DNA of 9,672 nt from Candidatus Segatella caccae (lineage in GTDB: Bacteria > Bacteroidota > Bacteroidia > Bacteroidales > Bacteroidaceae), in the NCBI GenBank assembly GCA_900556395.1, contig USOQ01000084.1, positions 1 to 9,672 on the forward strand, in the 5' to 3' direction. The number at the start of each line of letters is the position of its first letter. Positions within the stretch are counted from its first letter, which is position 1. This document shows positions 1-6,578 of this stretch, in pieces. A program made the translations under genes and the position numbers. Under the pieces are notes generated by a model that was not told the DNA's origin, did no database searches, and saw only the letters and a program-made list of their open reading frames with translations.

Positions 1-220
1 CCTTGTCACCCTTTACGAGTGGGTTCACTACTTCTACTACTACTTTTGCACCCTCAACAGTTGGTGCACCGACTGTCACTGCGCCGTCTTTGTCAACGAG
101 CAGTACCTTGTCGAATTCAACAGTCTTACCAGCTTCTACATCCTTGATGTGATGTACGAAGAGCTTCTTGCCCTCCTCTGCCTTGAACTGCTGACCGTTA
201 ATTTCTACGATTGCGTACAT
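1..220 (-). CDS. rplU: 50S ribosomal protein L21, 5' part (runs off window)
   Basis: The 73 codons visible encode the N-terminal two thirds of bacterial L21, an early-assembly protein of the large ribosomal subunit that contacts 23S rRNA. The translation begins MYAIVEINGQQFKAEEGKK and continues with the L21 hallmarks: a KAEEG turn, a valine-rich beta strand around FDKVLLV, and a GAPTVEGAKV segment. L21 is usually about 103-106 residues, so roughly 30 codons lie beyond the left edge. The start is the ATG at 218-220, preceded on its own strand by an A/T-rich stretch with no Shine-Dalgarno site, as is usual in Bacteroidetes. In most bacteria rpmA (L27) follows directly; it would lie outside this window. 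A good consensus promoter lies about 120 nt upstream, leaving a long leader. Confidence 0.97.
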   Translation of the reverse strand, partial: MYAIVEINGQQFKAEEGKKLFVHHIKDVEAGKTVEFDKVLLVDKDGAVTVGAPTVEGAKVVVEVVNPLVKGDK

Positions 221-330
221 TTTTTATTTTATAAACGGGTTTTTCCGCGAGGCGTCTGACTTCGTGCCAGCTCTTTTTCAAGCCCCAACGAACTAAACTT
301 TTCTGTAATTATTGCCCTTTTAGGGCTTTC
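221..330 (-). promoter_or_regulatory. rplU 5' leader with competing hairpins (possible autoregulatory element)
   Basis: The predicted leader is long for a ribosomal protein gene. On the minus strand a GCCCT/AGGGC hairpin with a 3-nt loop occupies 314-326. The segment 323-328 could instead pair with 280-285 (AAGCCC against GGGCTT, 6 bp). The two pairings share bases 323-326 and so exclude each other, as in attenuator-like or protein-sensing leaders. Several ribosomal protein leaders are known autoregulators. I do not recognise a named L21 leader family here, so the function is inference. Confidence 0.35.
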
Positions 331-336
331 GGGGTG

Positions 337-367
337 CAAAATTACATAATATTTATTGAATAACAAA
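337..367 (-). promoter_or_regulatory. Bacteroidetes-type promoter of rplU
   Basis: Read on the minus strand this is TTTG (364-367), 19 nt, then TAATTTTG (337-344). It is an exact match to the Bacteroidetes primary sigma factor consensus TTTG-N19-21-TAnnTTTG. Transcription would start near 330, giving rplU a leader of about 110 nt. Assignment is by consensus only. Confidence 0.8.
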
Positions 368-428
368 TCAATAGGCAGTGAAATATCTGACTTTTAAAAA
401 GATTTAACGAATGAGAGGTGTTAGATAA

Positions 429-490
429 CTATTCAGCCCTTTTTATTCATTACTTAATCATTCATTTTGCATGAAGTAGGGGCTGAATAG
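429..490 (-). terminator. inverted repeat downstream of pepD, weak terminator candidate
   Basis: An 11-bp perfect inverted repeat pairs CTATTCAGCCC at 429-439 with GGGCTGAATAG at 480-490. An optional inner TTCAT/ATGAA stem pairs 446-450 with 471-475. It starts 17 bp past the pepD stop and lies upstream of the rplU promoter, a natural place for transcript ending. There is no real U tract on either side (TTATCT follows on the minus strand), so it may instead be an RNA 3'-end stabiliser or a binding site. Confidence 0.4.
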
Positions 491-507
491 TACGGGGTTA
501 GATGTCT

Positions 508-1971
508 TTACTTCTTAGGCACATTGCGGAGAATATCCAGCAAGTGGTCCCACACCATCTGTACGGTCGGGATGAGGAGTGCCTCTTCGGGCGTGTGTAC
601 ATTGCGCAGGGTAGGGCCGAAGCTCACCATGTCAAGGTTGGGGTATTTCTCAGAGAAGAGACCACACTCCAGACCGGCGTGAATTCCTTTTACCAAAGGC
701 TCTTTGCCGAATAGTTTTTCGTAACTCTTGACTGTCAGGTCGGTCAGGGCGCTGTCGGCACGCATCTTCCATGCAGGATATTTGTCGCCTACACTTATCT
801 TGGCACCAGCCAACTGGAAGGCAGCCTTCACCGTATTGGTCATATTGTCGAGGTTGCTCATCACATTGCTGCGTTGAGAAGCAACAATTTCGATGCTGTC
901 CCCGGTAGTTGCCACACTTGCCACATTGCTCGAAGTCTCAACCATTTCGGCAATTGCCTCGTCCTGGCAGTGGGTAAGCGGACCATTGTCTACTGCCTGC
1001 AGAGCCATAACGAATCTGTCTGCCACCTGCTTTTCGATGACAGGCACAGCCTCTGTGCTCTCCATGCTGAAGTGCATGCTTTGTTCAGAAACATGGAACT
1101 CGTCTTCCACCTCAGCAGCAAAAACATTCCAGTCGACGCGAACCTGTTCTTTTACATCGTTCTTAACAGCAAACACCACCTGTCCGTCTCGAGGAATGGC
1201 ATTGTGCATCTTGCCGCTGTCGAAACTTGCGAGGCGTATGCCTTCCTCCTGTTTCTCCATTTCCATATAGAGGAAACGAGCCAAAATCTTAATGGCGTTG
1301 GCGCGTTTCTTGTCAATATCGTCGCCAGAATGACCACCGTTTAGACCCTTGATGCCCAACTTAAGGAAGAAATAACCTGCAGGAGCCTCTTCGCGTTGAA
1401 AATCGAAGGCTGCACGAATTGTTTGTCCACCAGCACAAGAAACGAAGATTTGTCCTTCGTCCTCTGAGTCGAGGTTGATGAGCATATTGCCCTTCATGAA
1501 GCCCGCTTCCATGCCATGTGCGCCTGTAAGTCCTGTCTCTTCATCGCGCGTGAAGACACACTCCACAGGGCCATGCTCGATGTCTTCAGAGTCGAGGATA
1601 GCTAACTCAATGGCACAGCCTATTCCGTCGTCAGCGCCTAAAGTAGTACCCTTAGCTTTCATCCATTCTCCGTCTATATAAGTCTGAATGGCATCTTTGG
1701 TAAAGTCGATTTCATGGTCCACCAGTTTATCGCACACCATATCCATGTGGCTTTGCAAGATAATGATTTCGCGATCTTCGAAGCCAGGAGTGGCTGGCTT
1801 GCGGATAATTACGTTGCCTGTTTTATCGACTTCAGTCTCCAAGTTGTGGCTTTTGCCAAACTCTTTCAGATACTCAATCATCTGCTCCTCGTGCTTTGAT
1901 GGTCGAGGAATCTGATTGATTTTAGCGAACTGCTCGAAAACACGAGCTGGTTTCAAATCATTTTTAGTCAT
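508..1971 (-). CDS. pepD: aminoacyl-histidine dipeptidase (Xaa-His dipeptidase, peptidase family M20C)
   Basis: This cytosolic di-zinc peptidase cleaves dipeptides, classically those with C-terminal histidine such as carnosine-like substrates, feeding amino acid recycling. The 487 residues match the family length (about 485 in E. coli). Visible active-site elements, by analogy with characterised PepD, are H75 and D77 in SHMDMV, D114/D115 in LGADDG, the E144-E145 pair in TRDEETG, D168 in NLDSED and the late His459 in NVHTPEE. The lid domain lies between about residues 190 and 390. I chose the ATG at 1969-1971 (MTKNDLKPARVF). The frame stays open to an ATG at 2034, but those 21 extra residues do not look like family sequence and would overlap the divergent promoter region. 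The gene appears monocistronic, with a possible hairpin downstream. Confidence 0.95.
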   Translation of the reverse strand: MTKNDLKPARVFEQFAKINQIPRPSKHEEQMIEYLKEFGKSHNLETEVDKTGNVIIRKPATPGFEDREIIILQSHMDMVCDKLVDHEIDFTKDAIQTYIDGEWMKAKGTTLGADDGIGCAIELAILDSEDIEHGPVECVFTRDEETGLTGAHGMEAGFMKGNMLINLDSEDEGQIFVSCAGGQTIRAAFDFQREEAPAGYFFLKLGIKGLNGGHSGDDIDKKRANAIKILARFLYMEMEKQEEGIRLASFDSGKMHNAIPRDGQVVFAVKNDVKEQVRVDWNVFAAEVEDEFHVSEQSMHFSMESTEAVPVIEKQVADRFVMALQAVDNGPLTHCQDEAIAEMVETSSNVASVATTGDSIEIVASQRSNVMSNLDNMTNTVKAAFQLAGAKISVGDKYPAWKMRADSALTDLTVKSYEKLFGKEPLVKGIHAGLECGLFSEKYPNLDMVSFGPTLRNVHTPEEALLIPTVQMVWDHLLDILRNVPKK

Positions 1972-1986
1972 TTTATGTATTTTTAT

Positions 1987-2017
1987 TTTGAACTTTGCTT
2001 GAAAAATATTACCTTTG
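1987..2017 (+). promoter_or_regulatory. Bacteroidetes-type promoter of the 64-residue membrane protein gene
   Basis: TTTG at 1987-1990, 19 nt, then TACCTTTG at 2010-2017 is a full match to TTTG-N19-21-TAnnTTTG. Transcription would begin near 2023, about 35 nt before the ATG at 2059. The downstream OmpH-like gene has no comparable motif of its own, so this promoter may serve both. Confidence 0.75.
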
Positions 2018-2044
2018 CATCCAAATGTGTGCACTAATGCACTG

Positions 2045-2052
2045 CAAAAGTA
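2045..2052 (-). promoter_or_regulatory. possible -7 element of pepD promoter
   Basis: On the minus strand this reads TACTTTTG, matching TAnnTTTG. No TTTG is seen 19-21 nt further upstream, so only half the consensus is met. If real, the pepD transcript would start near 2039 with a leader of about 67 nt, and its 5' end would overlap that of the plus-strand transcript starting near 2023. Confidence 0.35.
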
Positions 2053-2058
2053 ATAAAA

Positions 2059-2253
2059 ATGATAAAGATATTGCTATTAAGCGTGTTAATAATTGCTATA
2101 TCGGTGGCTTTATTATCCGTGAAGTTGATTTTTCGCAAGAATGGTAAATTCTCCTCGCAGCATGTCCACGACAATCCTGGACTTCGCAAGCAAGGCATTC
2201 ATTGTGTGGTAGACCAGGACCGCGAGGCAAGACAAGCGGGAAAGGCGTATTGA
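2059..2253 (+). CDS. small single-span membrane protein (64 residues), conserved-type hypothetical
   Basis: The protein starts with a hydrophobic helix (about residues 2-24, MIKILLLSVLIIAISVALLS). A basic stretch follows (KLIFRKNGKF), then a polar tail with a compact pattern: SSQHVHDN, LRKQGIHC and VDQDREAR. The hydrophobic N-terminus followed by positive charges suggests an N-out, C-in anchor or an uncleaved signal anchor. The tail resembles, from memory, short Bacteroidales proteins with H-x(5-6)-LRKKGIxCxxxQDxEA; I cannot name a characterised function. Two His and one Cys in the tail (HVH, GIHC) could bind metal or a cofactor, which is speculation. A strong promoter match lies directly upstream, supporting a real gene. 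The ompH-like gene follows after 90 bp. Confidence 0.75.
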   Translation: MIKILLLSVLIIAISVALLSVKLIFRKNGKFSSQHVHDNPGLRKQGIHCVVDQDREARQAGKAY

Positions 2254-2291
2254 TGAGTGATGAGTGAAGAACGAAGAGTGAAGAATGAATT
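2250..2291. repeat. heptanucleotide tandem array (about six units of GTGAAGA type)
   Basis: Six consecutive 7-nt units can be read: TTGATGA, GTGATGA, GTGAAGA, ACGAAGA, GTGAAGA, ATGAATT. The array begins at the last codon of the small membrane protein gene and includes its TGA stop (2251-2253). It fills about half of the gap before the ompH-like gene. No mobile-element features are seen. Confidence 0.7.
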
Positions 2292-2343
2292 TCCTCTTTT
2301 CAAAAGTCAAGAAATAAGTAATAAAAACTAAAATAACAAGAAA

Positions 2344-2955
2344 ATGAAAAAGAACATTTTGAGCTCCATGGCTATCGCAGCAGTAGCTGCTTTGTCATTG
2401 GCATCATGCAACAAGTCGCAGCCTCAGGTAGAGGCTAAGTCTGAGAGCAAGGCTCCTGCAGAGTTGAAGATTGCGTATGTAGAGGTAGACTCTATCATGA
2501 CACAGTATACATTTGCCAAAGAGTATTCTGCCATCTTAGAGAAGAAGGGTCAGAATATTCAGGCTACACTTGCACAGAAGCAGCAGAACTTGCAGGCTGC
2601 AGCTGCCAACTTCCAGCAGAAGATTCAGCAGAACGCTCTTACTCGCGAGCAGGCCGAAGCTATCCAGGCTGGTTTGCAGAAGCAGAGCAACGACGTGCAG
2701 GGTTTGCAGCAGCGTCTGAGCAACGAGTTTGCTGCAGAGCAGGCAAAGTACAACAATGCTCTTCACGACAGCATTGCTCACTACTTGACAGCCTACAACA
2801 AGGATAAGAAATACAGCATCATCTTCTCTAAGAGTGGTGATAACCTGCTTTATGCTGACAAGGCTTACGATATCACCAACGAGGTGATCAATGGCTTGAA
2901 CAAGGCTTACAAGGGCAAGCTGAAGAGCGAGACTGCTGCACCTGCTAAGAAATAA
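2344..2955 (+). CDS. OmpH/Skp-family lipoprotein
   Basis: This 203-residue protein has a lipoprotein signal (MKKNILSSMAIAAVAALSLAS followed by Cys22), so it should be acylated and anchored in the envelope. The body begins with the OmpH/Skp opening strand (ELKIAYVEVDSIM), continues with a long Q/A/L-rich coiled coil (about residues 60-145), and closes with the family's final strand (KKYSIIFSKSGDNLLYAD) and a C-terminal helix. Skp-like proteins are periplasmic chaperones that hold unfolded outer-membrane proteins in a helical tentacle cavity. Soluble Skp has a cleavable signal without a lipobox, so this is a membrane-tethered paralogue type. The residues after Cys22 (NKSQPQ) are not acidic, so I see no surface-export signal and expect it to face the periplasm. 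No promoter motif lies in the 90 bp upstream; co-transcription with the preceding small gene is likely. Confidence 0.88.
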   Translation: MKKNILSSMAIAAVAALSLASCNKSQPQVEAKSESKAPAELKIAYVEVDSIMTQYTFAKEYSAILEKKGQNIQATLAQKQQNLQAAAANFQQKIQQNALTREQAEAIQAGLQKQSNDVQGLQQRLSNEFAAEQAKYNNALHDSIAHYLTAYNKDKKYSIIFSKSGDNLLYADKAYDITNEVINGLNKAYKGKLKSETAAPAKK

Positions 2956-3025
2956 TCCTTGAGGTGTAAGTCTTAAAACACGAATAATAACGATTCTATT
3001 TTTTTAAATAGAGAAATTTTTACTG

Positions 3026-3064
3026 ATAGCCATACAGCTCCTTTCTGGTTTGCTGTATGGCTAT
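3026..3064 (+). terminator. 13-bp perfect hairpin between ompH-like gene and nth
   Basis: ATAGCCATACAGC (3026-3038) pairs perfectly with GCTGTATGGCTAT (3052-3064) around a 13-nt loop. It sits 70 bp after the OmpH-like stop and 28 bp before the nth start. The tail is alternating A/T (ATATATAATAATAA) rather than a T tract, so it is a non-canonical terminator or a processing/stability hairpin. A weaker CTATTT/AAATAG hairpin lies at 2996-3011. Confidence 0.5.
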
Positions 3065-3092
3065 ATATATATAATAATAAGGTGTAAAAACT

Positions 3093-3740
3093 ATGCTTCG
3101 CAAAGAAAGATACGAATACGTGTTGGCATATTTCCGCCAGCAAATGCCTCAGGTCACTACCGAGTTGGAGTTTGGCAGTGCCTTCCAGCTATTGGTGGCA
3201 ACTTTGCTGTCAGCTCAGTGTACCGACAAGCGCATCAACATGGTTACGCCAGCTCTTTTTGCCCGTTATCCTGATGCCCGTTCTATGGCAGGAGCTACGG
3301 TAGATGAAGTGTACGAACTCATTCGTTCGGTGAGTTATCCCAATGCCAAGGCGAAGCATCTCGTGGAGATGTCGTGTCAGTTGGTGGAGCGGTTCAATGG
3401 CGAGGTGCCAGAGTCGGCTGCCGATCTGACGAGTCTTGCTGGGGTGGGGCGTAAAACTGCCAATGTGATTCGTGCCGTGTGGTTTGGCAAGGCCACCATG
3501 GCAGTAGATACGCATGTCTATCGTGTCAGCCATCGCATGGGGTTGGTGCCTGCCACGGCCGACAGTCCGCGAAAGGTAGAAGACTATCTGATGGCTAACA
3601 TTCCCGAAGCCGATATTCCCAACGCGCACCATTGGCTCCTGTTGCATGGCCGCTATATATGTAAGAGTGCCAAACCGCTTTGCGAGCAGTGCTTCTTTAA
3701 CGAGCATTGTCCAAAACGTCTGAAAAACAGTAAACTATAG
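3093..3740 (+). CDS. nth: endonuclease III (DNA glycosylase / AP lyase)
   Basis: This base-excision repair enzyme removes oxidised pyrimidines (thymine glycol, 5-hydroxycytosine) and cleaves the abasic site by beta-elimination. The helix-hairpin-helix reads LAGVGRKTANVI (about residues 115-126) and carries the catalytic lysine K121. The catalytic aspartate is D139 in VDTHVYRV. The C-terminal [4Fe-4S] loop is complete, with Cys190, 197, 200 and 206 in the C-x6-C-x2-C-x5-C spacing. The N-terminal LLSAQCTDKRIN segment is also typical of the family. At 215 residues it is normal length and looks intact. A DUF2461 gene follows after 13 bp, so the two are probably co-transcribed. I see no consensus promoter in the 137 bp upstream. 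Confidence 0.96.
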   Translation: MLRKERYEYVLAYFRQQMPQVTTELEFGSAFQLLVATLLSAQCTDKRINMVTPALFARYPDARSMAGATVDEVYELIRSVSYPNAKAKHLVEMSCQLVERFNGEVPESAADLTSLAGVGRKTANVIRAVWFGKATMAVDTHVYRVSHRMGLVPATADSPRKVEDYLMANIPEADIPNAHHWLLLHGRYICKSAKPLCEQCFFNEHCPKRLKNSKL

Positions 3741-3753
3741 CAATACAGATAAG

Positions 3754-4467
3754 ATGAATGTCAAGAAAATCAATCATTTTTTGCAGGATGTGGCTGCTCA
3801 CAACAACCGTGAGTGGTTCCAGGAACACAAGGCAGAGTATCTGGCAGCCAAGTCTGATTTCGAGGAAGGCATCAGGAAGGCCATTGCGCACTATGCCGGT
3901 TTCGATGACGAAATAGCCCACTTGCAGGTGAAAGACTGTACGTATCGTTTCTATCGTGACATACGTTTTTCTTCCGATAAGTCGCCCTATAAGCGCCATT
4001 TCGGAGCCTACATTTGTGCTCACGGCAAGAAGTCGCTTCGTGGTGGTTACTATATTCATGTAGAGCCAGGACATTGCCTTTTGGCAGTCGGTGCCTACTG
4101 TTTGCCAACGAATATCCTTACCTCGTGCCGCAACGAGATTATGGGTAATATTGACGAATGGCGTCGTGCTGTGGAGAATGGCAGATTTGTCAAGACCTTC
4201 GGTTATCCTGGTGAGGGTGTATGGAAGGACGATGACGAGATAAGCGACAAAGGTTTCGGAGTCAATATGTTGAAGAAAGCTCCCAAGGATTTTCCCAAGG
4301 ATTATGAGTTTCTCGACTATCTGAAAATAAAGGACTACTGTGCCTGGGTTCGTGTGCCCGACGAATTCTTTGCCGATGAAGCTTGGCTCAACAAGTCGGC
4401 AGACATCTTCCGTGTGGCAAAGCCCATGATGGATTTCGTCAATTCTGTGATTGATGACTATGAATAG
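3754..4467 (+). CDS. DUF2461 (TIGR02453) family protein
   Basis: The 237-residue protein fits the DUF2461 family, widespread and functionally uncharacterised. The family signatures are visible: an N-terminal HNNREWFQEHK motif (about residues 16-26), the central RFYRDIRFSSDKSPYKRHFG motif (65-84), a YYIHVEPG segment (99-106) and a D-x-E-F-F motif near the C-terminus (203-206). There is no signal peptide or membrane segment, so it should be cytosolic. It starts 13 bp after the nth stop, suggesting a bicistronic unit, though whether it takes part in DNA repair cannot be told. No truncation or frameshift is seen. Confidence 0.9.
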   Translation: MNVKKINHFLQDVAAHNNREWFQEHKAEYLAAKSDFEEGIRKAIAHYAGFDDEIAHLQVKDCTYRFYRDIRFSSDKSPYKRHFGAYICAHGKKSLRGGYYIHVEPGHCLLAVGAYCLPTNILTSCRNEIMGNIDEWRRAVENGRFVKTFGYPGEGVWKDDDEISDKGFGVNMLKKAPKDFPKDYEFLDYLKIKDYCAWVRVPDEFFADEAWLNKSADIFRVAKPMMDFVNSVIDDYE

Positions 4468-4514
4468 CTCTGCAATTCCTTTTTTGAGGAAAAAAAATCA
4501 AATATACACATTAA

Positions 4515-6407
4515 ATGAAAACAATGTATTTCAGTCAGAAAGCCTTATCGCTTGTTGTCTTTCTGATGTTGGTCGTTTTTTCAGCGGCACAAGCCAAGCG
4601 AGTTGTTGAGCGTCCTTACTTCTTTGCCTCCAACAATCATAAATTAGAGATAGAGCGTGTGACGCTCGACAAGAAAGCTACAGTTCTTGACGTAAAAATC
4701 TATCAGGCCAGTGGCAAGGTTAGTATCGATTCCCATGCCGCTCTTATAGCCAATGGTGTGACGTATGCTTATCTGGGTAGTCAGCAGTTGCCTAAAGGTG
4801 TTTTTGTGAAAGTGCCTGAATGTGGGTACGTTTCTGCTACTTTGCGTTTTAAGCCAATGCCAGAGACCACGACGGAGTTTGATTTCTGTGAAGTATCCGA
4901 CAACTCTGGTTGGAACATTTACGGAGTGTGCCTCGACGGCAGACGGCCGCAGGATGACATTCCGCAGCACTTGTCACAGCAAGTATTTGACAAAAAGGTA
5001 GAATTGCCATCTACCGATCTCAACTTTGGCAAGACTGTTGTGAATGTGCGCTTGGTAGGGTATAAACCTGAATACGGTACTACACTTGATGTTCTCGTGG
5101 AAAATTGGTTCTCACCACAGCGTATGCCGTTCGACCACGATTCTATCAGCGTGGATGGAACATGCAGCATAAGTGCCAATGCTATTTTACCGGCAATAGC
5201 CACCATTCGGGTTAACCGAATGGAGATTCCGTTTCTTGCAGTGCCTCACGACACGACTACTGTAATTATTGACCTTACGACACAGACACTTGCCGCTACA
5301 CATCTTTTTGCAGATGATGCAAGCGTCAAGAAATATGTTTGGTTTGAAGGAAAATATGCTGCTGTCGATACAGAGTTGCAGAGTGTAAAGGAAAAGCTTG
5401 ATGTCTATGGCAAAACTTTCTTTGATGACATTTGTGGTATGACACCATTGCAATATCGTGATTATGTGCAGAAGGTTTATGAGCAAAAACTACATGCTAT
5501 TAATGCTGATGCAACCATCAGCATTGCTACCCGAACTTTGGCGCATAGTAATCTTTCTATGAATTATGCTTCGGCGTTGTTTGGCTTTAAGAACAATATA
5601 GCCATGGCTCCTATGATTGTGGGCAAGAAAGGAGTGCGACGTGCCGACCTGAGTATTGACACATTGTCGTATTTCAAAACATTGGAGCAACTCCCAATCC
5701 TTCGTTCCAAGAATCAGCGTTATTATTCTTTTCTTGCAGACTTTACGTCAAGTTTCTGTCGCCAATATATGGCGGCTGACCCATTGTTGGATGATATAGC
5801 TGTCGGAAAGCGTCTCAGCCGTTCTTTAGGACGCAAGCATCTTCTCACCGAACAGCAGATGGCGGTAGCTCGCGATAGTATTGCCAATGATATGGTGAGG
5901 AAATTGCTTTTTGCCGACAATGAAGACTTGAAGTCTCAGCGAAAGTCTGTCGACGAAAAGATGGCTGCGATGATAAAGACTGCCAATTCCAGTTCTGTAT
6001 ACAGTATTATTGACATAGACCCCAAGATGTCTGCCAAACAGATTTTTCCCTCAATCATAAATAAGTATAAAGGCAAAACTCTGCTCCTTGATTTCTGGAA
6101 CACGTGGTGTATGCCATGCAGGGCTGCTATGTCGGCCATTCGTCCTTTGAAAGAACAGCTCACCGATGTGGTGTATGTTTATATTGCAGATGCTTCATCA
6201 CCTGTTGGCAAATGGGGCGAGATGATAAAGACGATTAGTGGTGTGCATGTGCGGTTGACAGAGGAGCAGGCTGATGCTCTTGGTGACCTATATCATTTCT
6301 CAGGTATTCCTACTTATTTTGTTGTAAACAAGGAAGGAAAGATTACTTATCAGACAACAAGTTTTCCTGGAGTAGATAAGTTGAGAGAGGTGTTGAAGTC
6401 AGAATAA
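4515..6407 (+). CDS. exported TlpA/ResA-like thioredoxin-fold protein with large N-terminal region
   Basis: The 630-residue protein has a Sec signal peptide (likely cleavage after AQA, residue 27) and no lipobox, so it is predicted to be periplasmic. The C-terminal 125 residues or so form a TlpA-like thioredoxin domain: a LLLDFWNTWCMPC strand and active site with Cys532 and Cys535, and the cis-proline Pro599 in SGIPTYFVV. Such proteins reduce or isomerise disulfides of envelope proteins, for example in cytochrome c maturation. The remaining roughly 470 residues are mixed: an N-terminal beta-rich part (about 28-270) and a helical part (about 280-500) with many charged residues. I cannot assign them to a named family, but long N-terminal extensions before a TlpA domain are common in Bacteroidetes. 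It begins 47 bp after the DUF2461 stop with no clear promoter, so read-through transcription is possible. Confidence 0.85.
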   Translation: MKTMYFSQKALSLVVFLMLVVFSAAQAKRVVERPYFFASNNHKLEIERVTLDKKATVLDVKIYQASGKVSIDSHAALIANGVTYAYLGSQQLPKGVFVKVPECGYVSATLRFKPMPETTTEFDFCEVSDNSGWNIYGVCLDGRRPQDDIPQHLSQQVFDKKVELPSTDLNFGKTVVNVRLVGYKPEYGTTLDVLVENWFSPQRMPFDHDSISVDGTCSISANAILPAIATIRVNRMEIPFLAVPHDTTTVIIDLTTQTLAATHLFADDASVKKYVWFEGKYAAVDTELQSVKEKLDVYGKTFFDDICGMTPLQYRDYVQKVYEQKLHAINADATISIATRTLAHSNLSMNYASALFGFKNNIAMAPMIVGKKGVRRADLSIDTLSYFKTLEQLPILRSKNQRYYSFLADFTSSFCRQYMAADPLLDDIAVGKRLSRSLGRKHLLTEQQMAVARDSIANDMVRKLLFADNEDLKSQRKSVDEKMAAMIKTANSSSVYSIIDIDPKMSAKQIFPSIINKYKGKTLLLDFWNTWCMPCRAAMSAIRPLKEQLTDVVYVYIADASSPVGKWGEMIKTISGVHVRLTEEQADALGDLYHFSGIPTYFVVNKEGKITYQTTSFPGVDKLREVLKSE

Positions 6408-6438
6408 CATAAAGGTGAAACATCAAGCGAAATCCCCT

Positions 6439-6532
6439 AAAAAAACGCAAGTACTTTCATCAGCTATCGCAAGTACTTTCATTAGCCATCGCAAGTACTT
6501 TCATCGGCCATCGCAAGTACTTGCGTTTTTTT
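6439..6532. terminator. long inverted repeat with A7/T7 edges, candidate bidirectional terminator
   Basis: The 18 bp at 6439-6456 (A7 then CGCAAGTACTT) are an exact reverse complement of 6515-6532 (AAGTACTTGCG then T7). A further AAATCCC/GGGATTT pair (6430-6436 and 6545-6551) extends the symmetry. The last unit alone (CGCAA-GTAC-TTGCG, 6512-6525) followed by T7 would make a short intrinsic terminator for the thioredoxin-fold gene, whose stop is 31 bp before the repeat. The A7 on the left would supply a U tract for transcripts from the right. Confidence 0.6.
6446..6525. repeat. 22-bp tandem repeat, three full copies plus a variant end copy
   Basis: Units start at 6446, 6468, 6490 and 6512. 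Each of the first three is CGCAAGTACTTTCAT followed by YRGCYAT, with differences only at three positions. The fourth unit turns into the perfect 14-bp palindrome CGCAAGTACTTGCG. Every unit contains the self-complementary core AAGTACTT. The 22-bp period is about two helical turns, so the cores would lie on nearly the same DNA face. The array lies between convergent genes and codes for nothing evident. Confidence 0.9.
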
Positions 6533-6578
6533 GCCCATTTTTGTGGGATTTTGGATCGAATTCACTCCACACAGTTAT

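Noticed and set aside
874..1344. 156-codon open frame on the plus strand
   Set aside because: Antisense shadow inside pepD, with no recognisable protein.
1972..2034. In-frame N-terminal extension of pepD by 21 residues (ATG at 2034)
   Set aside because: The extra residues (MHTFGCKGN...) do not resemble M20C family starts, and the extension would cover the divergent promoter region. The internal ATG at 1971 gives normal length.
6446..6525. CRISPR array
   Set aside because: The 22-bp units are contiguous with no unique spacers of typical length, and no cas genes are nearby.
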